This document shows positions 46,054-54,297 of a stretch of 64,000 nucleotides of DNA, piece after piece. The DNA is from Polynucleobacter sp. VK25 (GTDB taxonomy: Bacteria > Pseudomonadota > Gammaproteobacteria > Burkholderiales > Burkholderiaceae), in the NCBI RefSeq assembly GCF_018687355.1, contig NZ_CP061288.1:1936071-2000070 (forward strand). The letters run 5' to 3'. The notes under the pieces were generated by a model. It was not told the origin of the DNA, did not search any database, and worked only from the letters and a program-made list of their open reading frames with translations. How positions within the stretch are numbered: the stretch's first letter is position 1; each line of letters starts with the position of its first letter. Made by a program: the position numbers and the translations under genes.

Positions 46054-46737
46054 TTAGCTTTCGCCTTTATTGCGAGAGGTATCAATCCCCAATGCTTTAA
46101 GTTTGCGATACAAGTGTGTGCGCTCTAAACCGGTGTACTCTGAAATTTTTGTCATGCTACCGCCCATGATCTGCATTTGGTGCTCGAAGTATGCTTTCTC
46201 AAAAAGATCTCTTGCTTCTCTTAATGGCAGATCAAAATATGTTTTTGCAATACCACTGATGTATTCGCCCTCAGCGGGAGCGGGGGCTGATTCGGCAACG
46301 ACTTGCTTTGGTGTTGTTGCTGAGCTTATGCTGGACTGAACGGCACGTTCTTGCTCTGGCTCGACATATTTAGGCGAGCTTTCAAGGGCCTTACTAACTG
46401 TCTTGAGAAGCTTTTGCAAAGCAATCGGCTTTTCTAAAAAGTTAAGAGCGCCAATACGGGTTGCCTCAACAGCAGTATCAATCGTTGCATGACCAGACAT
46501 CATGACTACCGGCATTGTGAGCTGGCCGGTGTTAGACCATTCTTTTAATAACGTAATGCCATCGGTATCGGGCATCCAAATATCTAGCAAGACTAGATCG
46601 GGTCGCATTTGTTCACGAATAGTGCGCGCCTGAATTGCGCTCTCTGCAGCGTATACGGTATGGCCTTCATCCGTCAGAATCTCATTGAGAAGCTCACGAA
46701 TTCCCATCTCGTCATCAACAACCAAAATACTAGCCAT
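46054..46737 (-). CDS. ntrX: NtrX-type response regulator lacking the AAA+ domain
   Basis: The 227-residue protein has a receiver domain (1-120; D8, D9, phosphorylation site D52 in LLDIWMPD, K in FLEKPI), a Ser/Ala/Pro/Gln linker (about 125-160), a short DLPLREARDLFEKAYFEHQM helix as in NtrC-family ends, and a Fis-type HTH (ISEYTGLERTHLYRKLKAL). The central sigma-54-activating AAA+ domain is absent, so it cannot activate sigma-54 promoters in the usual way. It lies 2 bp after the NtrY-like kinase gene, its evident partner. Confidence 0.9.
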   Translation of the reverse strand: MASILVVDDEMGIRELLNEILTDEGHTVYAAESAIQARTIREQMRPDLVLLDIWMPDTDGITLLKEWSNTGQLTMPVVMMSGHATIDTAVEATRIGALNFLEKPIALQKLLKTVSKALESSPKYVEPEQERAVQSSISSATTPKQVVAESAPAPAEGEYISGIAKTYFDLPLREARDLFEKAYFEHQMQIMGGSMTKISEYTGLERTHLYRKLKALGIDTSRNKGES

Positions 46738-46739
46738 GC

Positions 46740-49046
46740 TTAGGCTGCCTCTTTTGCTAGATTCATAAACAATATTGATACTTGCGCACCAACCACTTCT
46801 TCACCCTGCATACGGTTTCGGATTTCAATCTTTGCAGCGTGATCGTCAATTATTTTCTTCACGACCGCCAAACCCAATCCCGTGCCCTTGCTCTTTGTTG
46901 TTACATACGGCTCAAAGGCTCTTGCCAATATCTTAGCTGGAAATCCAACTCCGCAATCACTTATTGTTAATCGAACTGCGTTTTGAACTACTCCATTGTG
47001 CTCACCATAAGGCACTAACTCTGTTTTTACCTCTACTGGACTTGCAGGATTAGGGCCCTCAAGGGTGGCATCCTGAGCATTTTGTAACAAGTTATGAATA
47101 ACTTGCCTTAACTGCGTAGGGTCGCCCATGATTGCTGGGCAACCTGGATCCAGCTTCGTTTTTAGCGGGCTTCCCTCATAAAGACCCAAAATTTCAGAGG
47201 TAAGCGTATTAATCGACACTGACTTTAATTGCGGTGTCGGCGTCTTAGCAAAATCCCTAAAATCATTCACCATTTCTTTCATGGCCTGCACCTGGCCAAT
47301 AATGGTTTCAGTGCTGCGATTCATCATCTCTTCTTGTTCGGGGCTCAACTTGCCAGCAAGCTTATGTTGCAATCTTTCCGCCGAGAGCTGAATTGGCGTT
47401 AAGGGGTTCTTAATTTCATGGGCAAGGCGTCTCGCAACCTCACTCCATGCAATCGATCTTTGTGCGCTCACTACGTCAGTAATATCATCAAAAACAACCA
47501 TACGCAGGTCACCAGTAAGCTGAGTACCGCGCACAAATAAAGTTACGCCCAATTCATTCTCAAATTCATTCGTGCTATGTAATTGAATTTGTTTTTGCCA
47601 CACCGGCGCGTTATTTTGCGCAGGTTTTTCAACTCCACCCTCATCAAGCACCGCAAGCTTCATAGTTGCAAAGCCCTCTCTAATGGCCCCCTCGAATTCC
47701 TGCAAAGCAGGATTACTGCTCAGGGGCTTGCCATCAAGCTGAGTAAGGTCTTGTTTAAAGATTCTGTCTGCACCCGCATTGCTGGAAACAACGTTGTAAT
47801 TTTTATCAAAAATACATACGCCTGCAGTAAGGTTTCCTAATACACGCTCTAAGAACGCTTTGGACTCTTGTAAAGAAGTGCGGGTGTCAGCCAACTGCCT
47901 GGTCATGACATTAAATTGCCGCGTCAGCATGCCTAGCTCATCACCAGTGTCGAGCTCAGGCTTGGGCGACAAGTCTCCCTGGGCAACTGCTTGTGTGCCC
48001 CTTAGAAGCATTAAAAGAGGGCGGGCAAGCTGCCTGCCCAACATCAGAGCCAAAGTAATTGCCACAAATACTGCAAAGAATAGGGTGAGCGTTAATGTAC
48101 CCACAAACATCTTACGAAGACCAGTGCGCCCCAAGGCCTTCTCTTGATATTCGCTATAAGCAGATTCCACTGCAAAGATATTCTTAGCCAATGGGGTTGG
48201 GATATAGCGCACCAACTGCAAGAAATATTTATCTTCTACATCTTTGCCAGAATCTAATTTGCTATTGATGGGCTTTTTCCGAATAATCGGGACAATGGCT
48301 CTAATTCGATAGCCGCGCTGTCCACCATCCATCTCAATTTGATCCAGAAAGGTAAGCCCTTTCTTCTTAAATGCTTCTGCAATGACATCAGCGCTCGGCG
48401 CAGGGAAGTATTTTTTTGGCTTTACCTCGCTAGTTAAGATCAAATTACGCTGCATATTAAAGAGGCTGACCTCCTGAATGCCAAATTGATTGCGAATTTT
48501 CATAACATTGGCGGCAACCTGCTCAGACGTCGTGCCCGAAGGAATTTGCACAATCTGTTCGGCAATGAAGTTTCCCTCGCCCAAAATTTCTTCTTGGGCC
48601 ACCCGCAAAGTAACGCGCCCCAGCTCTAGGCCAGAATTCAACGCCGTCTCTACTTTGACGTCAAACCATGTCTCAATGCTGCGCGACACAAACTGCAGTG
48701 AAACACCATACAAAATTAAGCCCGGAACAATTCCAACCAAAGCAAAAATCATTGCTAGCTTTGCAATCAAACGGGTACCAAAGTGTCCTCGATACCATCG
48801 GACAGCAATAACGGCCACCAAAATCAGAATGACTAAAGTTAAGCAAATTCCAATCACCACATTGGCCGCGTATAGCCAAATAAAGTAGTTATCAAAAAAT
48901 TCTGTGTTGGATGAGGCAATTGCCAGCAGGACCAAAAGCAGTAAAGCGAACGCGCCGATTAAGCCGATCGTAATTGGTACTACTTTTTTGCCCCAAGCTT
49001 TTGATGCAAAAAAGTCTGAGCTCAGCAGAGTTGCCATAGATCTCAT
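46740..49046 (-). CDS. ntrY: NtrY-like sensor histidine kinase
   Basis: The 768-residue membrane kinase has two N-terminal helices (about 22-45 and 55-80) and a third near 95-118. A periplasmic sensor region follows, then another helix (about 318-342), a HAMP domain (LARPLLMLLRGTQAVAQGDL), a PAS-like domain, the H-box LAHEIKNPLTP, and an ATPase domain with DCGVGFPAKI and TKSKGTGLGLAVVKK. The NtrY/NtrX pair senses nitrogen or redox state in other bacteria. Its ATG overlaps the stop of the DUF4390 gene (ATGA). Confidence 0.94.
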   Translation of the reverse strand: MRSMATLLSSDFFASKAWGKKVVPITIGLIGAFALLLLVLLAIASSNTEFFDNYFIWLYAANVVIGICLTLVILILVAVIAVRWYRGHFGTRLIAKLAMIFALVGIVPGLILYGVSLQFVSRSIETWFDVKVETALNSGLELGRVTLRVAQEEILGEGNFIAEQIVQIPSGTTSEQVAANVMKIRNQFGIQEVSLFNMQRNLILTSEVKPKKYFPAPSADVIAEAFKKKGLTFLDQIEMDGGQRGYRIRAIVPIIRKKPINSKLDSGKDVEDKYFLQLVRYIPTPLAKNIFAVESAYSEYQEKALGRTGLRKMFVGTLTLTLFFAVFVAITLALMLGRQLARPLLMLLRGTQAVAQGDLSPKPELDTGDELGMLTRQFNVMTRQLADTRTSLQESKAFLERVLGNLTAGVCIFDKNYNVVSSNAGADRIFKQDLTQLDGKPLSSNPALQEFEGAIREGFATMKLAVLDEGGVEKPAQNNAPVWQKQIQLHSTNEFENELGVTLFVRGTQLTGDLRMVVFDDITDVVSAQRSIAWSEVARRLAHEIKNPLTPIQLSAERLQHKLAGKLSPEQEEMMNRSTETIIGQVQAMKEMVNDFRDFAKTPTPQLKSVSINTLTSEILGLYEGSPLKTKLDPGCPAIMGDPTQLRQVIHNLLQNAQDATLEGPNPASPVEVKTELVPYGEHNGVVQNAVRLTISDCGVGFPAKILARAFEPYVTTKSKGTGLGLAVVKKIIDDHAAKIEIRNRMQGEEVVGAQVSILFMNLAKEAA

Positions 49047-49624
49047 CGCTTAATTAGGTTGGGGCCATTTGAGGTAAATGGAAAGCGATACCAGTCACTG
49101 GAAACATTCCAATCACGGTTATTCAAGGCGTTTACTTGAAATGGCTTGGGCAGCTTACTAAGGTCCAAGGTCATACGCATGCTTGCTGTATAAGATTTGC
49201 TAGAGTCTAGTTGAGAGCCATCTATCACACGCCATCCACCGACACTGCCAACTGCCTGCAATGCCTCAGCAATAGTTTTAGCGGAAAAGGTAAAGCCTTC
49301 TGAAGCTATTCGATACTGCTGTGTCAGCGGCTGATAAGACAAACGTGTTTGCCTTTGTACCAGCGCGGATTTTTCATCAAACCAATACCAACGAGATCGA
49401 ATTAAGTCGAAATCAGTTTGAAAATATAAGACCACACCTCTTTGTACTGCGTCTTCTAATCCTGGAGATAATTCAATCTGGAAGGTAGCGTTCAGAAGCC
49501 AGTCGTTATCCACCTTCTCCAACTCAAAGGATTTGATCTTGATACCTTCTGCGCTAACGGTAGTGGAGAGCACTCCCAAAACCATCAAGGACAAAAAAAG
49601 GAATTGTTTAATTCTTCGGCTCAT
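49043..49624 (-). CDS. DUF4390 family secreted protein
   Basis: The 193-residue protein has an N-terminal signal sequence (about 5-25, ending VSA) and the DUF4390 core: LNATFQIELSPGLEDAVQRG followed by VVLYFQTDFDLIR and SRWYWFDEK. The family has no proven function but is regularly linked to NtrY and RsmB, as here: 4-bp overlaps with both neighbours. A role as a periplasmic partner of NtrY is inference from this coupling. Confidence 0.88.
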   Translation of the reverse strand: MSRRIKQFLFLSLMVLGVLSTTVSAEGIKIKSFELEKVDNDWLLNATFQIELSPGLEDAVQRGVVLYFQTDFDLIRSRWYWFDEKSALVQRQTRLSYQPLTQQYRIASEGFTFSAKTIAEALQAVGSVGGWRVIDGSQLDSSKSYTASMRMTLDLSKLPKPFQVNALNNRDWNVSSDWYRFPFTSNGPNLIKR

Positions 49625-50937
49625 GGCCCATTTTTCTTAAACAAAGCATAGTAAAAACCGTCATTTAGTTCGCCAGGCAAAATCTGGCCTGGAGCGTCTA
49701 ATCGTAACGCATCGGGGTGTTGATCAGCAAACCAAATTGCCTGCCCATCGCCCTCCTCGGGGAATATTGAGCAGGTAACGTACAAAAGCGTACCTCCTGC
49801 TTTGAGCATCTTCCACGCTTGGTTCAAAATCGAACGCTGTCTTTCCTGAAGGGCTTTGATATCCGCCTCTCGCCTGAGAAATGGGATGTCAGGATGACGA
49901 GACACGATTCCCGAAGCCGAACAAGGTGCATCGAGCAGAATCTTGTCAAACAGAACGCCATCCCACCATGCAGCTTTTGAGGCATCGCCACGCAACACTC
50001 GAACCTTGTCAGAATGCAAGCGAAGACGATCTAGGTTGCCCCCAATTTTGCCTATTCGCTCACCATCTAATTCCAAAGCCCGCATTGAACAATCCGCCAG
50101 CTCTAATAGGTGCGCTGTTTTTCCACCGGGAGCAGCACAAGCATCGAGCACTAACTCGCCCTCCTGAGGATTTAACAAAACCGCTGCCAGCTGTGCACCC
50201 GCATCTTGCACAGATACGGCGCCACTGTAAAAACCAGGCAGATCAGATACCGGCACCGCCTCTGGAAGTAAAAGGGCAGAAGGCAATTGAATGCCTGCCA
50301 ATGCCTCTATTGGTTTAGATGAAATTCCAGCCTCAGACAATAAAGCTTGATATTGCTCGCGCGTATATTGCTTTTGGTTTACGCGCAGAATCAACGGAGC
50401 ACGCTTGGCCTGCTGAAACAAAATAGATTGCCACGCCTTCGAGTAATTGCGCTTCAAATTTGCTCGCCACCAAGCGGGCACATACATTGGAATTGGATCA
50501 GGTGGAAAGCGTTTCTCACCTTCTGGTGGCTGAACTAGGAGGCTTACCTTACGCAGGACTGCATTCACCAAACCCTTGGCATACATGGTTGGGTCATATT
50601 CACCGCAAGCCTTTACCGACTGATCAACAATCGTGTGCGCTGGATAACCCTTGCTCTCGCTTGTCTCTTGCAAAAACAAGGCAATTGCAACGCTTAACAA
50701 ATGATCAACCTCAGGAGGCGGAGTCTTTGGAATAAATTGCTTTATCAATTCATGAGAACGCACCCATTTACGTAGAGCATCAAAACTAAGGCTCTGCACA
50801 ATTGGGCGTTCATGAGGCTCTAGTTGATCTAAAACTTCTGTGAGTGATCTCCCATCCATGACCTCGCTAATTGCTTGTGCAGCAATCGTAATTGCTTCAG
50901 AAAGCGGGAGGCTGCGTGGTGTTTTTTGATCAGTCAA
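49621..50937 (-). CDS. rsmB: 16S rRNA (cytosine-967-C5)-methyltransferase RsmB
   Basis: RsmB methylates C967 of 16S rRNA. The 438-residue protein has an N-terminal NusB-like domain (about 10-140) and the Rossmann methyltransferase with DACAAPGGKTAHLLE, motif IV DAPCSASG and motif VI VTCSIFPEEG, the two catalytic cysteines being in the last two. It overlaps DUF4390 by 4 bp and follows htpX by 1 bp. Confidence 0.94.
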   Translation of the reverse strand: MTDQKTPRSLPLSEAITIAAQAISEVMDGRSLTEVLDQLEPHERPIVQSLSFDALRKWVRSHELIKQFIPKTPPPEVDHLLSVAIALFLQETSESKGYPAHTIVDQSVKACGEYDPTMYAKGLVNAVLRKVSLLVQPPEGEKRFPPDPIPMYVPAWWRANLKRNYSKAWQSILFQQAKRAPLILRVNQKQYTREQYQALLSEAGISSKPIEALAGIQLPSALLLPEAVPVSDLPGFYSGAVSVQDAGAQLAAVLLNPQEGELVLDACAAPGGKTAHLLELADCSMRALELDGERIGKIGGNLDRLRLHSDKVRVLRGDASKAAWWDGVLFDKILLDAPCSASGIVSRHPDIPFLRREADIKALQERQRSILNQAWKMLKAGGTLLYVTCSIFPEEGDGQAIWFADQHPDALRLDAPGQILPGELNDGFYYALFKKNGP

Positions 50938-50938
50938 A

Positions 50939-51805
50939 TTAATTTACTCCGGGATATGTCCCGTTTTTAGCCATACTCATTAAGCGTGCCACCCGCTCTT
51001 CAGTAGGCGGGTGGGTTGAAAAAAGCTGTGCAAGACCGCCAGCACTCAAAGGGTTAAGAATCATCATCTGCGCTGTTTCAGGATGCTGTTCAACCGCTTG
51101 GAACGGAATGCCTTGAGCGTAGTTATGAATTTTTTCCAATGCATGCGCAAGCGCTTCTGGATCAGAACTAATTTCTGCGCCGCCACGATCGGCCTCGTAT
51201 TCTCTTGCGCGAGAGATACTCATCTGAATCAAGCTTGCTGCAATGGGGGCCAAGATTGCAACCATTAAGCTGGCAATTGGATTATTGGGCCTGCCTTCAG
51301 AATCCCGCCCACCAAAGAACATAGCGAAGTTTGCCAATGCCGAAATAGCTCCGGCCATGGTGGCGGCAACAGTCGAAATCAAAATATCCCGATGACGAAC
51401 ATGAGCAAGCTCATGGGCCATCACGCCACGCAATTCACGATTGGAGAGAATTTTTAGAATGCCAGTTGTTGCAGCAACAGAAGCATTCTCTGGGTTTCGC
51501 CCAGTTGCAAAAGCATTGGGTGCATCCTCGTTAATCAAAAATACCTTGGGCATTGGCAAGCCAGCTTTATCTGCCAACTCTTTCACTACGCCGTAAAACT
51601 GGGGCGCAGATCTCTCGTCAACTTGCTGCGCATTAGTCATTTTCAACACCATGGTGTCAGAAAACCAATAGCTGAAAAAGTTCATACCAACTGCCATCAG
51701 CAAGGCCATCAACATGCCTTGCTCGCCGCCTAGCATGCCGCCAACAACAATAAAGAGGGCAGTAATTGCTGCCATCAAAACAGCAGTCTTTGCAAAATTA
51801 AACAT
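50939..51805 (-). CDS. htpX: Membrane zinc metalloprotease HtpX
   Basis: HtpX degrades misfolded inner-membrane proteins. The 288-residue protein has two N-terminal helices, the zinc motif [12 protein letters not shown] (HEXXH), two more helices, and the downstream glutamate ligand region [13 protein letters not shown]. It lies 2 bp after fmt and 1 bp before rsmB. Confidence 0.95.
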   Translation of the reverse strand: MFNFAKTAVLMAAITALFIVVGGMLGGEQGMLMALLMAVGMNFFSYWFSDTMVLKMTNAQQVDERSAPQFYGVVKELADKAGLPMPKVFLINEDAPNAFATGRNPENASVAATTGILKILSNRELRGVMAHELAHVRHRDILISTVAATMAGAISALANFAMFFGGRDSEGRPNNPIASLMVAILAPIAASLIQMSISRAREYEADRGGAEISSDPEALAHALEKIHNYAQGIPFQAVEQHPETAQMMILNPLSAGGLAQLFSTHPPTEERVARLMSMAKNGTYPGVN

Positions 51806-51807
51806 TC

Positions 51808-52806
51808 CTACTCCTTTGCTTGAAAGCGCAACAATTTTTCACCAACGCCTATCGAATGCAGACATGCTTTGGCATCTATTTTTTTACCACCAGGTTTTTG
51901 CATTTCCAAAACCTCAAGAACCCCTTCGCCACACTGAATATATGCGCCGCTAGCACTAAAACCAAGGATGTCGCCTGGGTTGCCAACAGAACTAGTAGCT
52001 TGCACAGCTGCTGGCCTTGAGTTCCAAAGCTTGATTGCCTGCCCATCGAGATGGCTAGCTGCCCCCGGAAACGGGTTAAAGGCACGAATGCGTCGATCAA
52101 TTTCTTGAGCGCTTAATGACCAGTCAATTTCTGCTTCGGTCTTCAGTATTTTTTCAGCGTAAGTAATGCCTGTGTTTACTTGTGGCGCCCGAGCCAAAGA
52201 TTTCCCTTGTTGCAAGTCATTTAAAACATCAACAATTGATTTTGCGCCAAGCTGCGCCAATCGATCATGCAAACTCGTACTAGTCTCATCGCTAGTCATA
52301 TCAAGATCAGCAACTAAAAGGGTGTCTCCAGTATCTAAGCCCGCATCCATTTGCATAATGCAAACACCCGTCTTGGCATCACCCGCTTCAATCGCTCGCT
52401 GGATCGGTGCTGCACCTCGCCAACGAGGCAACAATGAGGCATGAATATTGAAGCTGCCGTGTCTATCCGTTCTCTCGCTAATATCTAAAATTTCTTGGGG
52501 CAAGATCAACCCATAAGCAACCACTACCATGGCATCAAACTGGATAGAGGATAAAAGCTCGTAAGCCGCCTGTGCCTGGGCTTGTTTTTGTGGGTCAATA
52601 CTGTTGCGTCTCAATGTCTCGGGCTGAAGCACCGGAATATTGTGTTTTAAGGCGAACTCTTTAACAGGGCTAGCTTGCAGGTGCATTCCCCTGCCGGCGC
52701 GACGATCGGGCTGGGTTAAAGCTAAAACGATTTCATGTCCAGCGTCATAGATTGCGCGCATCGCTTGCGCAGCAAACTCAGGGGTTCCAGCAAAGACGAT
52801 TTTCAT
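51808..52806 (-). CDS. fmt: Methionyl-tRNA formyltransferase
   Basis: Fmt formylates initiator Met-tRNA using 10-formyltetrahydrofolate. The 332-residue protein has the N-terminal [14 protein letters not shown], the catalytic [15 protein letters not shown] (N-x-H) with the downstream aspartate in MDAGLDTGD, and a C-terminal OB domain. It sits 8 bp after def, the usual def-fmt pair. Confidence 0.96.
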   Translation of the reverse strand: MKIVFAGTPEFAAQAMRAIYDAGHEIVLALTQPDRRAGRGMHLQASPVKEFALKHNIPVLQPETLRRNSIDPQKQAQAQAAYELLSSIQFDAMVVVAYGLILPQEILDISERTDRHGSFNIHASLLPRWRGAAPIQRAIEAGDAKTGVCIMQMDAGLDTGDTLLVADLDMTSDETSTSLHDRLAQLGAKSIVDVLNDLQQGKSLARAPQVNTGITYAEKILKTEAEIDWSLSAQEIDRRIRAFNPFPGAASHLDGQAIKLWNSRPAAVQATSSVGNPGDILGFSASGAYIQCGEGVLEVLEMQKPGGKKIDAKACLHSIGVGEKLLRFQAKE

Positions 52807-52814
52807 TGGTGCGC

Positions 52815-53330
52815 TTAGCGCTGACCTACTAATTCTTTAGCGCGCTTCTTCATTTTTTGTGAGATACGAGTTCGCTTGAGAATAGATAAATACTCAACAA
52901 ACACTTTTCCTTGCAAATGATCTAACTCATGTTGCAAGCACACTGCCAACAAGCCATCAGCATCAATCTCAAATTCTTTGCCATCGATATCTAAGGCCTT
53001 CACACGAATCTGTGCGGGTCTTTCAACCTCGTCATAAAACTCTGGAACAGATAAACAACCCTCGCGCCAAGATTTGGTTTCAGAGCTTGCCCAAATAATT
53101 TCTGGGTTAATAAAAACCATCAATTCGTTTTGTTCATCAGATACATCAATCACCACAATGCGCTCATGAACATCCACCTGTGTTGCCGCTAGGCCAACGC
53201 CGGGTGCTTCATACATTGTGTCCGCCATGTCGGCAACAATTTTTTTAATACGGGCATCGACCTGCGCCACAGGTTTAGCAACCTTGTGCAAGCGTGGGTC
53301 TGGGTAGCAAAGGACGGTTAATAAAGCCAT
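52815..53330 (-). CDS. def: Peptide deformylase
   Basis: Def removes the N-formyl group from new proteins. With the start at ATG 53330 the protein has 171 residues and begins [20 protein letters not shown], the family N-terminus; the frame opens 5 codons earlier without family similarity. Motifs are G45VGLAATQ, G91-C92-LSVPEF and QH134E135LDH138, where C92, H134 and H138 hold the metal. Confidence 0.96.
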   Translation of the reverse strand: MALLTVLCYPDPRLHKVAKPVAQVDARIKKIVADMADTMYEAPGVGLAATQVDVHERIVVIDVSDEQNELMVFINPEIIWASSETKSWREGCLSVPEFYDEVERPAQIRVKALDIDGKEFEIDADGLLAVCLQHELDHLQGKVFVEYLSILKRTRISQKMKKRAKELVGQR

Positions 53331-53401
53331 ATAAGAATTATCCAACAGAGCTATCAGTCTGTCCTGATTGTTGCAATTCCCCTAAAGAACAAAATTGGAT
53401 T

Positions 53402-54076
53402 ATGCAAATATCGCGCGCGTTAAACCCCTTTACTCGAATCGATCACGGCAGCCCCCTTTACCCACCTCGACTCTATGATCTATATGACCCCCCTGAGTCA
53501 CTCTATATAGATGGTGATATCAGCCTTCTGAAAATGCCGATGATCGCCATCGTGGGCTCTAGAAGCGCTAGCCTGGAGGGCCTAAAGAACGCAGCCCTCT
53601 TTGCTCAAGCATTATCAAACGCAGGCGCTCTGATCCTTTCTGGCCTAGCAAAGGGGGTCGACAGTGCCGCCCACCAGGCAACGATTAAGCTGGGGCCTAG
53701 GCACCGAACTGCGGCGGTATTAGGTACGGGCATAGACCTTGTCTACCCTCGCCAAAATATCCCCCTATCCCAGGCGATTAGTCGGCAAGGCCTATTGGTA
53801 TCCGAGCTCCCTTTAGGGGTAGGGCCCCAAGCGCGCCATTTTCCAAGGCGAAATCGGATTATTGCGGCCCTAGCACTTGGCGTAGTGGTGATAGAGGCGG
53901 CCGAAAGGTCAGGCTCACTGATTACGGCTCGCTTAGCCGCAGACCTTGGAAGAGAGGTCTTTGCTCTTCCGGGCTCCATTCATAGTGCCAATTCTGCTGG
54001 CTGCCACCGATTGATCCAACAAGGGGCAAAGCTGGCTTTTAAGCCCGATGATGTCCTTGAGGAGCTGCATTTTTAA
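53402..54076 (+). CDS. dprA: DprA-like DNA-processing protein, Rossmann-fold only
   Basis: DprA loads RecA on incoming single-stranded DNA in transformation. From ATG 53402 the protein has 225 residues: VGSRSAS (51-57), SGLAKGVDSAAH (80-91), GTGIDLVYPRQN, FPRRNRIIAAL and AERSGSLITARLAADLGREV. It ends just after the Rossmann domain. The usual N-terminal helical domain and C-terminal winged helix (full length about 370) are missing, and no frameshifted continuation was seen downstream. The frame opens at 53294 inside def but without DprA-like sequence. Confidence 0.88.
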   Translation: MQISRALNPFTRIDHGSPLYPPRLYDLYDPPESLYIDGDISLLKMPMIAIVGSRSASLEGLKNAALFAQALSNAGALILSGLAKGVDSAAHQATIKLGPRHRTAAVLGTGIDLVYPRQNIPLSQAISRQGLLVSELPLGVGPQARHFPRRNRIIAALALGVVVIEAAERSGSLITARLAADLGREVFALPGSIHSANSAGCHRLIQQGAKLAFKPDDVLEELHF

Positions 54077-54297
54077 CTAAAACCTGTATTTAAGGGGCTT
54101 AAAAGGAGGTTTTGTTCAAAAACTTGGGGTTTTAACCGGGCGAAAACAAGTCAAAAATAGGGGTTTTTGGACTTTTTCTAATTTATCGGTTAATAATAAA
54201 AAAGGGGTATGCAATTGGCCAAGCCCGATTTTGGTTTAAATTGGCCATCCGTTTTACCCAAAAAACATCATTTCTAGCTCAAATTTAGGCAAAACGC
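54077..54297 (+). promoter_or_regulatory. Topoisomerase gene upstream region with direct repeats
   Basis: Two copies of AATTGGCCA (54213-54221 and 54239-54247) are 26 bp apart start to start; each contains the palindrome TGGCCA. Upstream, TTGGAC (54167-54172) and TAATAA (54191-54196) with an 18-bp spacer could be a promoter, so the repeats would lie in the early transcribed region, as for a repressor. The region is AT-rich and also holds a weak AAAACC...GGTTTT hairpin after dprA. Confidence 0.35.

Noticed and set aside
53294..53401. Extended N-terminus of DprA starting within def
   Set aside because: The 36 residues have no DprA character and are antisense to the def start region.
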